The translations under genes and the position numbers were made by a program. Below the pieces are notes generated by a model, which had not been told where the DNA came from, did not search any database, and saw only the letters and a list, made by a program, of their open reading frames with translations. A DNA stretch of 64,000 bases from Streptomyces sp. NBC_01304 (GTDB lineage: Bacteria > Actinomycetota > Actinomycetes > Streptomycetales > Streptomycetaceae), in contig NZ_CP109055.1 in NCBI RefSeq assembly GCF_035975855.1, positions 5,828,001 to 5,892,000 of the forward strand, given 5' to 3'. Within the stretch, counting starts at the first letter, position 1. Every line of letters begins with the position of its first letter. Shown here piece after piece: positions 22,930-31,012 of this stretch.

Positions 22930-23436
22930 GTGAGCGACCTCAACACTCCGGCCGCCGACTGGTGGCCCCGCATGAGCGACGCCGAAGCCAACGCCGAAGC
23001 GAAGCGCATCATCGACTCCCTCTACCGACCCACCCCACCCCCGCGCCCGGTGCCGACCTCATACCGGGACGACACCACACCCCCGCCGTTCGGTGACGCC
23101 GCCCCGGTGCATCAGGACGACCGGCGCATCGTGCCCGCCTGGGCCGCCGGGACCGCGGTCGCCTCCATCGGGATCGGCGCCGGCGCCACCGGGGTGGGCT
23201 GCGGGATCTGGCTCGCGCTGCAGGGATTCGCCGCCATGACCATCACCGGAGTCGTGTTCATGGGCGTGCTCTTCTGCGGCCTCGCGTTCGCCGCGCTGTC
23301 CATCGGCGCTGCGTTCTCCCGCGCCAAGCGCAGCGTCTCCAAGCACGTCTACACCGGGCCGGTCACCAAGAACACCCACGTGAGCAGCCACACCAAGGGC
23401 GCCTTCGCCCGCAACCACACCCACCTGCACAACTGA
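22930..23436 (+). CDS. membrane protein of the transfer operon (Spd-like)
   Basis: A 168-residue protein, GTG start with GGAAGG upstream. The N-terminal third is acidic and Pro-rich (NAEAKRIIDSLYRPTPPPRP); two hydrophobic segments follow (VASIGIGAGATGVGCGIWLA and ITGVVFMGVLFCGLAFAAL), and the basic, His-rich tail ends in RNHTHLHN. It resembles spread proteins only in size and topology. It lies between the SpdB-like gene and the replication module, with a hairpin after it. Confidence 0.66.
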   Translation: MSDLNTPAADWWPRMSDAEANAEAKRIIDSLYRPTPPPRPVPTSYRDDTTPPPFGDAAPVHQDDRRIVPAWAAGTAVASIGIGAGATGVGCGIWLALQGFAAMTITGVVFMGVLFCGLAFAALSIGAAFSRAKRSVSKHVYTGPVTKNTHVSSHTKGAFARNHTHLHN

Positions 23437-23443
23437 CAGGCCA

Positions 23444-23481
23444 AGGGCGGCCCGCGTCTCGCCAAAGCCAAGGGCCGCCCT
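23444..23481 (+). terminator. hairpin between transfer and replication genes
   Basis: AGGGCGGCCC and GGGCCGCCCT pair over 10 bp around an 18-base loop in the 84-bp gap, so it may separate transfer and replication transcripts. Confidence 0.5.
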
Positions 23482-23520
23482 CGATATCCAGCCCTCTCTA
23501 ACGAACTGGAGGAATTCAGC

Positions 23521-24372
23521 ATGACCCAACCCGCGAACGAGCACCAGCACAGTGCCCTCCGTCTCGCGTCCAGCGGCCTGCCCGCACTGCCCCTGCGGAA
23601 GGGCAAGGTGCCGTTCGGGAATTGCTCAGACTGCGCCAGGAACGCCTGTGGTGGTCGGCCGAACATGAAGACGCCCGGCCCCTGCACCTGCCCGGCGCCC
23701 TGCCATGGCTGGGCAGCCGCCACGGTCGACGTGAACGTGCTCACTTCGCCTGCCTGGGCTGCCGCCTGGCGAGAGGCTCAGGCCATCGCCTACCACCCTG
23801 CCGGGGCCGGACTGACGGTCGTGGACCTGGACGACATCGACGCGATCCGGTGGGCACACGAGAACCTGCCTGCCACGCGAACGGTGCCCACCACCCGGGG
23901 CGAACACTGGGTCTACCAGGGGGCCATACAGTCCGCGAACGCAGTGCGGCCCGGCGTAGACATCAAGTCCACGATGGCCTACGCCCGTTGGCTCGGAGCA
24001 GGTAGCGGCGCCATGACTGCGCTGCCGGACGTCGTACGCGCGCTGACCGTGAAGGAACCCACCACGGCCATGACCGCATCGCAGGCCATCGGCATGCCCG
24101 CACGGTCTGTGGATGGGGAGTGCCGTCATCGCACGCCCGCCTACTTGGAGCGCGGCATCGCCATGGCAGAGCAGCGCATCACCGACGCGGCAGGCGGCGT
24201 GCACAACGCCGTCTACGTGACGTTCCTGGCCGTGCTCTCCACGCATGGCCGGTGCGGCTGCCTCACCGAGGACCACATCGCCCGCCTGTTCACCGCCGCT
24301 CAGACCAAGGGCGAGAGCCCCCGGCACTGCACCGACGCGTGGGCCAACGCACGCACGCGGTTGGGACTTTGA
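23521..24372 (+). CDS. bifunctional DNA primase/polymerase (prim-pol)
   Basis: A 283-residue replication protein with the archaeo-eukaryotic prim-pol fold. The Cys-rich CSDCARNACGG and PGPCTCPAPCHGW near residues 37-65 are typical zinc-binding inserts; GLTVVDLDDID (~100) holds the metal-binding acidic pair and VPTTRGEHWVY (~125) the nucleotide-binding part. AICEs with this type of initiator are called RepPP. GGAGG lies 8 bp before the ATG. The ATPase gene starts two bases after its stop, so the two make one replication unit. Confidence 0.85.
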   Translation: MTQPANEHQHSALRLASSGLPALPLRKGKVPFGNCSDCARNACGGRPNMKTPGPCTCPAPCHGWAAATVDVNVLTSPAWAAAWREAQAIAYHPAGAGLTVVDLDDIDAIRWAHENLPATRTVPTTRGEHWVYQGAIQSANAVRPGVDIKSTMAYARWLGAGSGAMTALPDVVRALTVKEPTTAMTASQAIGMPARSVDGECRHRTPAYLERGIAMAEQRITDAAGGVHNAVYVTFLAVLSTHGRCGCLTEDHIARLFTAAQTKGESPRHCTDAWANARTRLGL

Positions 24373-24374
24373 GC

Positions 24375-25850
24375 ATGGAAGACGACGACAAGAATCCGGC
24401 CCGGAAGGTCATCGCGGACTACGCGCAAGAGCGCTTCCGCTACTTCCGCACCGCCGAAGGAACCGTCTACGCCCAGCGCAAGGGCCACCCCGTGGCGCGC
24501 CCGATTCGCTCGCAGGGCACCACCGGAAGCCACCGCCAAGAACTCATGGTCGGCCTGTTCAAAGACGGCATCGGCATGTTCAACGGCACCGCGATGAAGG
24601 AGGCACTCGACTTGATCGAGGCACTCGCACTCACCGAGAACGTCCAGCCTGTGCACATCCGTGTCGCCCCCGGATTCGACGGGGCCACCTGGTTGGACCT
24701 GGGGCGCGATGACGGGCAGTCCGTCCGCATCCACCCCACCGGCTGGGACATCGCCGTCCCCGACCCGCAGGAAGCGTGCTGGCGCCGCACCCAGCTCACC
24801 GGCGAACTCCCCCTGCCCGCCAAGGACACCAACGGCAAAGGCATCGACCTGCTGTTTCGGCTCTGCAACTTCGCAGGCGCCGAAACCGAGTGCCTGGCCA
24901 TGGCCTGGCTGATCGGCTGCCTGGAACCCTCCGTGCCCGTCCCCGCACCCTTCCTCACCGGCCCACAAGGGGCGGGGAAGTCCACCGGCGGACGCATGCT
25001 GATCCGGCTCATCGAAGGCATGACCGGGGACCTGCGCCGGGCACCGAAAGACGAGGACAACCTCATCGCTGCGGTCGCCGCGGGATGGGTCACCGCGCTG
25101 GACAACCTCTCCCACATGACCCCGGACCTGTCCGATGCCATGTGCTGCATCGTCACCGGAGCCGAGTCCGTCAAGCGCGCCCTGTTCACCGACGGAGACG
25201 TCTTCCGTGCCCGCTACCGCCGCCCCCTACTCCTGACCGGCATCGACGTCGGCGTCATCCGCCCCGACCTCGCCGAACGGCTCCTGCCGCTCCGCCTGGA
25301 ACGGCCCAAGGTCCGCCGCACGGAAGCGGAGTTGTGGACGGAGTACGCCGAAGTCCTGCCCATCATGCTCGGCTCCCTGCTCGACCTGGCAGTCAAGGTC
25401 CGCGCCGCCGACGCGGAGACGCCGACAGACCTGCGCATGGCGGACTTCGCGCACCTGTGCGCGCAACTCGACATCGCGATGGGCCTTGGCGCACTGCCCG
25501 CCTACCGGGCCGGGCTCGACGACCTGAACGACGACGTGATCGAAGGGGATCTGCTCGCGCAGACCGTGCTCGAGTACGCCGCCGGCATGCCCGCCGGGGC
25601 ACAGGAGCGCATGACATCCGCGGAATGGCTGCACCTGCTCACCCGTCTCTACAGCGGGGAGGAGTGCCGGCCGCTGCCCAAGGGGTGGCCGACCACCGGC
25701 AAAGTGCTCTCCGACCGGCTCAAGCGCCTTCAGCCCACCCTCGCCGCCCGCGGCCTGAACGTGGACTGGGGACGCACCCGCGAGGCCCGCTACATCGAAC
25801 TCACCGAGCCCGCCCCGGCACCCGGGCAGCAGCAGGAGACCGCGTTCTAA
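24375..25850 (+). CDS. replication ATPase/helicase partner of prim-pol
   Basis: A 491-residue protein with a Walker A motif FLTGPQGAGKST near residues 193-204, a following ALDNLSHM that resembles Walker B/sensor sequence, and a downstream LLLTGIDVGVIRPDLAERL. It looks like the ATP-binding or helicase domain proteins found after prim-pol genes in plasmids, phages and AICEs, and probably unwinds DNA for the prim-pol. There is no primase domain in the N-terminal 190 residues that I recognise. Both genes together resemble a split primase-helicase. Confidence 0.78.
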   Translation: MEDDDKNPARKVIADYAQERFRYFRTAEGTVYAQRKGHPVARPIRSQGTTGSHRQELMVGLFKDGIGMFNGTAMKEALDLIEALALTENVQPVHIRVAPGFDGATWLDLGRDDGQSVRIHPTGWDIAVPDPQEACWRRTQLTGELPLPAKDTNGKGIDLLFRLCNFAGAETECLAMAWLIGCLEPSVPVPAPFLTGPQGAGKSTGGRMLIRLIEGMTGDLRRAPKDEDNLIAAVAAGWVTALDNLSHMTPDLSDAMCCIVTGAESVKRALFTDGDVFRARYRRPLLLTGIDVGVIRPDLAERLLPLRLERPKVRRTEAELWTEYAEVLPIMLGSLLDLAVKVRAADAETPTDLRMADFAHLCAQLDIAMGLGALPAYRAGLDDLNDDVIEGDLLAQTVLEYAAGMPAGAQERMTSAEWLHLLTRLYSGEECRPLPKGWPTTGKVLSDRLKRLQPTLAARGLNVDWGRTREARYIELTEPAPAPGQQQETAF

Positions 25851-25867
25851 GCGCCAAGTCACCGCAC

Positions 25868-25921
25868 AACAGCAAGAAGAGCACCCGGGGCGACGCCACG
25901 GCAGGTGCTCCTCTTGCTGTT
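25868..25921 (+). terminator. terminator after the replication genes
   Basis: The arms 25868-25885 and 25904-25921 pair at 17 of 18 positions around an 18-base loop, 17 bp past the ATPase stop. Confidence 0.68.
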
Positions 25922-26032
25922 CGGTGCGCAGCACCGCCCCAAGGACGTGCCGCGCAGCGGCTCCTTCTTCACGTCCTGAGCCGCGCACAACAACAGACAC
26001 CACCCCCTCTCTTTTCCTAAGTAGGGGAACGC

Positions 26033-26304
26033 TGCGTCACCTGCGTCACACACGACGGAAACCAGCCCCTGACCAGCCGGAACGGGCGTGACGCAGAACC
26101 GACCGGCTGCGTCACCCCTGCGTCACCTGCGTCACGCCCCAATGACACAGGTGACGCGGCAGTGACGCACCCCCATCTCACTCCGTCACGCATCCCCGCA
26201 GGTCAACGGCGTAAATGACGCACGTGACGCGGTGACGCAGAAATCCGAACCTCGGACACACACGGGCCCTGAGAAGGCCCAACCTCGCAACGCCCCCGCG
26301 TCAC
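26033..26304. repeat. iteron array, probable replication origin
   Basis: TGCGTCAC occurs exactly at 26033, 26042, 26108, 26119 and 26128, and inverted (GTGACGCA) at 26088, 26162 and 26232; several one-mismatch copies (26151, 26215, 26224, 26297) extend it. Neighbouring copies are 9-11 bp apart, so they are helically phased. The non-coding block between the replication genes and xis has no convincing open frame and is the best origin candidate for the excised element. Confidence 0.7.
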
Positions 26305-26328
26305 AACCCCACACGGAGGCACTCCCCA

Positions 26329-26553
26329 ATGAACCTCGCATCGCACAGTTCTGAAGACCCCACGGTGGCCCTGCTCACCGTGGAGGAAGCTGCCCGCCGC
26401 CTCCGCATCGGCCGAACGCTCTGCTACCGCCTCATCGGCTCGGGAGAGCTTGAGTCGGTTCCCGTCGGTCGCCTGCGTCGCGTGCCTCCCGAGGCCGTCC
26501 ACGAGTACGTCACTCGTCTCCGCCAAGCCAACCGCGCCGTGACCGCCGCCTGA
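26329..26553 (+). CDS. xis: excisionase (Xis), MerR-like helix-turn-helix
   Basis: A 74-residue protein with the excisionase winged-helix pattern LLTVEEAARRLRIGRTLCYR and RVPPEAVHEYV. It would bind and bend the attachment-site arms to direct Int toward excision. GGAGG lies 9 bp before the ATG. The int gene starts 10 bp after its stop, the usual xis-int order in AICEs such as pSAM2. Confidence 0.9.
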   Translation: MNLASHSSEDPTVALLTVEEAARRLRIGRTLCYRLIGSGELESVPVGRLRRVPPEAVHEYVTRLRQANRAVTAA

Positions 26554-26563
26554 AAGGAAGCCC

Positions 26564-27886
26564 ATGGAAGACAAGGAAGAGCCCGGGAAGGACCCGAAGG
26601 CAGAGAAGCAGAAGAAGCGCACACGGCAGCCCAACGGCGCATCCAGCATCTACTTCGGCAAGGACGGGAAGTGGCACGGCCGCGTCACGGTCGGCGTACG
26701 TCCTGACGGCAAGGCGGACCGCCGGCATGTCGAGCGCAAGACCGAAGACGAGGTGGCCGATGCGGTCCGGGAACTTGAGCGGCAGCGCGACGCCGGGAAG
26801 GTACGGAAGGCCGGGCAAAAGTGGACGGTCAAGAAGTGGCTTGAGCACTGGGTGGAGAACATCGCCAAGAAGTACGTCAGCGAGAACAGTTACGACGGCT
26901 ACGAGGTGGATGTTCGCGTCCACCTCGTCCCCGGGCTCGGAGCGCACAAGCTGGAACGGCTTGAGCCGGAGCACCTTGAAGAGTTCTACGAGCGCATGCA
27001 GAAGAACGGCAGTGCTGCCGGGACAGCCCATCACGCTCACCGCACGATCCGTGTGGCGCTTGGTGAAGCGGTCCGGCGCGGGCACATCACGAGGAACGTC
27101 GCCGAGATCGCCAGGGCTCCTAGGCTCGAAGAGGACGACATCGAGCCGTACACGATCGAGGAGATTCAGCGCTTGCTGGTGGAGGCTGCGAAGCTCCGCA
27201 ACAGCGCTCGGTGGGTCATCGCCCTCGCCCTTGGGCTGCGCCAAGGCGAAGCGCTTGGGCTCAAGTGGGAAGACGTCGACCTCGATGCCGGGTACCTCCG
27301 CACGCGGAAGAACCGCCTGCGCCCGAAGTACGAGCACGGATGCGGAGACACCTGCGGGCGGAAAGCCGGGTACTGCAGGGAGCGCAGACAGGTCCGCAGG
27401 GAGACCAAGAGCACCAAGTCCCGAGCAGGGCGCAGGACCATCGGGCTCCCAGACCCGCTCATCAAGTTGCTCCGCAAGCACAGAGAGGAGCAGGAGCGGG
27501 AGCGTCAGGAAGCGGGGGAGTTGTGGGAGGACAAGGGGTACCTCTTCGCGAAGAAGACCGGTGAGCCTCTGATCCCCAACACCGACTACCACGACTGGAA
27601 GGACCTCTTGGGGGCCGCTGGCGTCCGCGATGGTCGCCTCCACGATGCGCGCCACACCGCCGGGACAGTCCTCCTCCTGCTCGGGGTCCCCGACGTGATC
27701 GTGGACGCCATCATGGGATGGGAGCCCGGAGGCTCAGCCCGGATGCGCGCCCGCTATCAACACGTCACCGGCCCCATGCTGAAGAAGGTCGCCAAGCAGA
27801 TCGGTGATGCCGTCTGGGGTGCCGCCGAAGCAGTCGGTCAGTGCAGTGAAAACGGCGCGGATCAAGGCTCCACAGACCCCAACTGA
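26564..27886 (+). CDS. int: tyrosine recombinase integrase
   Basis: A 440-residue site-specific recombinase. An AP2-like N-terminal arm-binding region (GASSIYFGKDGKWHGRVTVG) is followed by a SAM-like core-binding domain and the catalytic domain, with Arg225 (LRQGEALGLKW), His360 and Arg363 (HDARHTAG) and the nucleophile Tyr398 (RYQHV). A Cys-rich insert (CGDTCGRKAGYC) lies near residue 265. It catalyses recombination between attP and tRNA-Ser. Its stop codon lies within the 21-bp repeat shared with the left end. Confidence 0.94.
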   Translation: MEDKEEPGKDPKAEKQKKRTRQPNGASSIYFGKDGKWHGRVTVGVRPDGKADRRHVERKTEDEVADAVRELERQRDAGKVRKAGQKWTVKKWLEHWVENIAKKYVSENSYDGYEVDVRVHLVPGLGAHKLERLEPEHLEEFYERMQKNGSAAGTAHHAHRTIRVALGEAVRRGHITRNVAEIARAPRLEEDDIEPYTIEEIQRLLVEAAKLRNSARWVIALALGLRQGEALGLKWEDVDLDAGYLRTRKNRLRPKYEHGCGDTCGRKAGYCRERRQVRRETKSTKSRAGRRTIGLPDPLIKLLRKHREEQERERQEAGELWEDKGYLFAKKTGEPLIPNTDYHDWKDLLGAAGVRDGRLHDARHTAGTVLLLLGVPDVIVDAIMGWEPGGSARMRARYQHVTGPMLKKVAKQIGDAVWGAAEAVGQCSENGADQGSTDPN

Positions 27887-27904
27887 GACGGAAACTGAGA
27901 CGGA
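27884..27904. promoter_or_regulatory. candidate arm-type site at the int stop codon
   Basis: Two TGAGACGGA units separated by AAC, identical to 12915-12935 at the left end and in the same orientation. The first TGA is the integrase stop codon. Confidence 0.5.
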
Positions 27905-27967
27905 AGATCACGAAGGGCCTGCCGCGATGTAGTTCGCGAGGCCCGACCGTGCCAACTCAGGCCGGAC

Positions 27968-28016
27968 AACGTCGAAGGCCCTGACCAGCAAGAAGCGGGT
28001 CAGGGCCTTCGACGTT
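27968..28016 (-). terminator. replacement terminator for tRNA-Ser carried by the element
   Basis: The arms 27968-27986 and 27998-28016 form a perfect 19-bp stem around an 11-base loop. It lies 18 bp past the tRNA 3' end. The outer 11 bases match the left hairpin, but the inner stem differs, so the element supplies its own version. Confidence 0.72.
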
Positions 28017-28090
28017 AGTGCCCGGTGAGGCACTGGCGGAGGATACGAGATTCGAACTCGTGAGGGGTTGCCCCCAACACGCTTTCCAAG
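28006..28090. repeat. attR: 85-bp direct repeat within tRNA-Ser
   Basis: Identical to 12714-12798. It begins in the terminator stem and ends in the anticodon arm of tRNA-Ser, so the crossover lies within the tRNA 3' half and the gene is rebuilt intact on this side. Confidence 0.9.
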
Positions 28091-28121
28091 CGTGCGCCCT
28101 AGGCCACTAGGCGAATCCTCC
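28034..28121 (-). tRNA. tRNA-Ser(GGA)
   Basis: The acceptor arm GGAGGAT pairs with ATCCTCC. The anticodon arm CACGC-TTGGAAA-GCGTG gives anticodon GGA. A long variable arm (GTTGGGGGCAACCCCTC region), a normal T arm with GTTCGAATC, discriminator G and an encoded CCA are present. It is the integration target of the AICE and stays complete. Confidence 0.95.
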
Positions 28122-28232
28122 GCGGCAAACAATACAAGACGTTGAGGAGTGCTCGCGAACCCGTTCCCGCCGCCTTCGGCCGGGTGGGACCCGAGTTCGA
28201 TCCGGGCCCCCGCCATCGGGTACGCTGGGCGC

Positions 28233-28320
28233 AGCCCCTCACGTGGCGCTATCTGACTGAACTCCCCCAGGGCCGGAAGGCAGCAAGGGTAGGTTGGCTC
28301 TGGCGGGTGCGTGGGGGGCG
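28233..28320 (+). ncRNA. ffs: signal recognition particle RNA, small bacterial (4.5S) type
   Basis: GCCCCTCACG at the 5' end pairs with CGTGGGGGGC at the 3' end over 10 bp. The apical domain has GGGCCGGAAGGCAGCAAGGG, containing the conserved GGAA tetraloop region and the Ffh-binding symmetric loop. A TACGCT -10-like box at 28221-28226 fits a start near 28233. Ends are estimated to within a few bases. The dnaX gene follows, as in other Streptomyces. Confidence 0.88.
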
Positions 28321-28417
28321 CTTGCGTTCCCGGGGGCCTTGCTCCGAGCCTCGTTCCGAGCCGTGAGAAGTCCGGACGCGGAACTGGTTGTCAGTGGGCA
28401 CCGATAACCTCGTATAC

Positions 28418-30688
28418 GTGTCGTCCCTTGCGCTGTACCGCCGTTATCGCCCGGAGTCGTTCGCCGAGGTCATCGGGCAGGAGCATGTAACCGACCCGCT
28501 GCAGCAGGCGCTGCGGAACAACCGGGTCAACCATGCCTACCTGTTCAGTGGCCCGCGCGGCTGCGGCAAGACGACGAGCGCGCGCATCCTCGCCCGCTGT
28601 CTCAACTGTGAGCAAGGTCCCACTCCCACCCCCTGCGGCACCTGCCAGTCCTGCCAGGACCTGGCGCGCAGCGGCCCGGGCTCGATCGACGTCATCGAGA
28701 TCGACGCGGCTTCGCACGGCGGTGTGGACGACGCGCGCGACCTGCGCGAGAAGGCCTTCTTCGGCCCGGCCTCCAGCCGGTACAAGATCTACATCATCGA
28801 CGAGGCCCACATGGTCACCTCGGCGGGCTTCAACGCCCTCCTGAAGGTGGTCGAAGAGCCCCCGGAGCACCTCAAGTTCATCTTCGCGACGACCGAGCCC
28901 GAGAAGGTCATCGGCACGATCCGCTCGCGTACGCACCACTACCCGTTCCGCCTCGTCCCGCCCGGCACGCTGCGCGACTATCTGGGCGAGGTGTGCGGCA
29001 AGGAGGACATCCCGGTCGCGGACGGCGTGCTTCCGCTGGTCGTACGCGCGGGTGCGGGCTCCGTCCGTGACTCGATGTCGGTCATGGACCAGCTCCTCGC
29101 CGGAGCGACGTCCGAGGGTGTGACATACGCCATGGCGACCGCCCTCCTCGGCTACACCGACAGCTCGCTGCTCGACACGGTGGTCGACGCCTTCGCGGCC
29201 GGGGACGGTGCCGCCGCCTTCGAGATCATCGACCGCGTCATCGAGGGCGGCCACGACCCGCGCCGCTTCGTGGCCGACCTCCTGGAGCGGCTGCGCGACC
29301 TGGTGATCCTCGCCGCGGTGCCGGACGCCGCGGAGAAGGGGCTGATCGACGCCCCTTCGGACGTCGTCGAGCGGATGCAGGCACAGGCCGGTGTGTTCGG
29401 GGCGGCCGAGCTCAGCAGGGCCGCCGACCTGGTGAACCAGGGCCTGACCGAGATGCGCGGCGCCACCTCGCCCCGCCTCCAGCTCGAGCTGATCTGCGCC
29501 CGCGTACTGCTTCCGGCGGCGTACGACGACGAGCGCGCGGTCCTTGCCCGCCTGGACCGCCTGGAGCGCGGCGGCAACTTCGTGCCGAGCGGACAGGGCC
29601 CCGCGATGGGGTACGTCCCCGGCCCGGACCCGCACGCGGCTGCGGCTGCGGCTCCGGCTCCGGCTCCGGTCGCCGGGGGCGGGGCGGCGGCGGCTCGGGC
29701 GGCGGTGCGAGGGGGCGGGACCCCGGCTCCGGCTGCTCCGCCGGCCCCGCAGCAGACGCAGCCCGCACCCCAGGTCGCCCAGACGCCTCAGGCCCCCCAG
29801 CCGACACAGCCTGCGCAGACACCGCAGGCACCGCAGCCTGCTCAAGCGCCGGACGCACCGGCGGCAGCGCCTGCCGACGGCGGCGGCTCGGGCGGCCAGC
29901 GCCCGGGTGCCTGGCCCGGCGCGTCCGCCCCGCAGGACGCGCCCGCCGAGCAGGGACGCCGCCCCGGCGGCTGGCCCTCGTCGGCCCAGCCCGGCGGCGG
30001 CACGGAGCAGTCCGCACCCGAGGCGCCGCGCCCCGGCGGCTGGCCCACGGCGGCCTCGGCCGGCACCGGCAGGCCGGCGGCCTCCCCGCCCCCGTCCGCA
30101 CCGGCGTCCGCACCCGCAGCTGCGCCGGCCCAGCCCATGGGATCCGCAGCAGGCGGCCTGGACGCCCGCGCCCTCTGGCCGAACATCCTGGAGGCGGTCA
30201 AGAACCGCCGCCGCTTCACCTGGATCCTGCTCAGCCAGAACGCCCAGGTGGCAGGCTTCGACGGCCAGACCCTGCAACTCGGCTTCATCAACGCGGGCGC
30301 CCGGGACAACTTCACGAGCAGCGGCAGCGAGGACGTCCTCAAGCAGGCCCTGGGCGAGTTGTTCAACGTCCAGTGGAAGATCGAGGCGATCATCGACCCG
30401 TCGGGCGGCGCGAGCCCCCCGCCGGCGGCGACCAACTTCGGCGGCTCCCCGGTCCCCGCACCGGCCCCCATGCGCCCGGCCCCCGCACCGGCCCCGCAGC
30501 CCGCCCCTGCCCAGCAGGCCCCGGCCCCCGAGCCCCCGCGCCGCGCCCCGGAACCCCCTCCGGTCTCCCTCGAGGACGACACCCCGGAGGACGACGACCC
30601 CGACCTGGACGAGTCCGCCCTGTCCGGCCACGACCTGATCGCCCGGGAGCTGGGCGCGACGGTGATCGAGGAGTACACGAACGAATAG
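28418..30688 (+). CDS. dnaX: DNA polymerase III subunit gamma/tau
   Basis: A protein of about 756 residues, the clamp-loader ATPase. GPRGCGKTT near residue 45 is Walker A; a Cys4 zinc module (CLNCEQGPTPTPCGTCQSC) follows at ~64-82; IYIIDEAHM is Walker B with the AAA+ DEAH-like box. Residues ~405-590 are a long Pro/Ala/Gln linker with three RPGxWP repeats, then a conserved C-terminal domain (ALWPNILEAVKNRRRFTWIL) and another Pro-rich tail. The GTG at 28418 begins SSLALYRRYRPE, as in other Streptomyces; no SD is seen and a TAACCT box lies 7 nt upstream, which suggests a leaderless message. Confidence 0.93.
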   Translation: MSSLALYRRYRPESFAEVIGQEHVTDPLQQALRNNRVNHAYLFSGPRGCGKTTSARILARCLNCEQGPTPTPCGTCQSCQDLARSGPGSIDVIEIDAASHGGVDDARDLREKAFFGPASSRYKIYIIDEAHMVTSAGFNALLKVVEEPPEHLKFIFATTEPEKVIGTIRSRTHHYPFRLVPPGTLRDYLGEVCGKEDIPVADGVLPLVVRAGAGSVRDSMSVMDQLLAGATSEGVTYAMATALLGYTDSSLLDTVVDAFAAGDGAAAFEIIDRVIEGGHDPRRFVADLLERLRDLVILAAVPDAAEKGLIDAPSDVVERMQAQAGVFGAAELSRAADLVNQGLTEMRGATSPRLQLELICARVLLPAAYDDERAVLARLDRLERGGNFVPSGQGPAMGYVPGPDPHAAAAAAPAPAPVAGGGAAAARAAVRGGGTPAPAAPPAPQQTQPAPQVAQTPQAPQPTQPAQTPQAPQPAQAPDAPAAAPADGGGSGGQRPGAWPGASAPQDAPAEQGRRPGGWPSSAQPGGGTEQSAPEAPRPGGWPTAASAGTGRPAASPPPSAPASAPAAAPAQPMGSAAGGLDARALWPNILEAVKNRRRFTWILLSQNAQVAGFDGQTLQLGFINAGARDNFTSSGSEDVLKQALGELFNVQWKIEAIIDPSGGASPPPAATNFGGSPVPAPAPMRPAPAPAPQPAPAQQAPAPEPPRRAPEPPPVSLEDDTPEDDDPDLDESALSGHDLIARELGATVIEEYTNE

Positions 30689-30747
30689 GCGGTTCGTTTC
30701 CCCACCCCGCCCCTTCCCGACAGTGACATTTGCGGCTCCGCCGCGGG

Positions 30748-30815
30748 CCTCAAACGCCGGACGGGCTGATTCATCGAGCGCGGCCTCGATGAATCAGCCC
30801 GTCCGGCGTTTGAGG
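30748..30815. repeat. 31-bp perfect inverted repeat, dispersed Streptomyces type
   Basis: The arms 30748-30778 and 30785-30815 are perfectly complementary around CGCGGC. The core, CCTCAAACGCCGGACGGGCTG, is a motif that I recall as widespread in Streptomyces intergenic regions. Just after dnaX, it can act as its terminator. The 356-bp dnaX-purD gap also holds a short CGGGGGC-AGC-GCCCCCG hairpin at 30928-30944. Confidence 0.75.
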
Positions 30816-31012
30816 ACATCAGTGACGGATGATTTCCCACCCACCCCCACCCCGAAAGCCGGCGGCAGCCTTACGGGAAGGGGCGGGGAGGGGCAAAAGA
30901 CACCCCGTCCGGCGAGGACCGGGGGCCCGGGGGCAGCGCCCCCGCGACCTAAACGAGCCGGAGCCCCACCACCAGGCCGGGTGGGAGGAACCCACAACCC
31001 CGCACCCGAACG

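Larger units (their letters stand above)
12714..28090. mobile_element. AICE-type integrative and conjugative element in tRNA-Ser(GGA)
   Basis: About 15.3 kb bounded by 85-bp direct repeats. Inside are all the modules expected of an AICE: tyrosine integrase and Xis next to attR, a prim-pol/ATPase replication module with an iteron array, a single FtsK-like TraB translocase with spread proteins (no relaxase, as usual for double-stranded Streptomyces transfer), and regulators of GntR and XRE type with Nudix and HD proteins. Every module looks intact except for one frameshift in a transfer-operon gene, so the element could still be mobile. Confidence 0.93.

Noticed and set aside
26033..26304. CRISPR array as an explanation for the repeated octamers
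   Set aside because: Units are only 8 bp, occur in both orientations and have no uniform spacers; iterons fit better. No CRISPR array or cas gene was seen anywhere in the window.
28165..28216. A tRNA 3'-end-like stretch (GAGTTCGATCCGGGC... CCCCGCCA) between tRNA-Ser and the SRP RNA
   Set aside because: The T-loop-like and CCA-like parts are there, but no matching 5' acceptor arm, D arm or anticodon arm lies upstream, so it is not a tRNA gene; chance or an old remnant.
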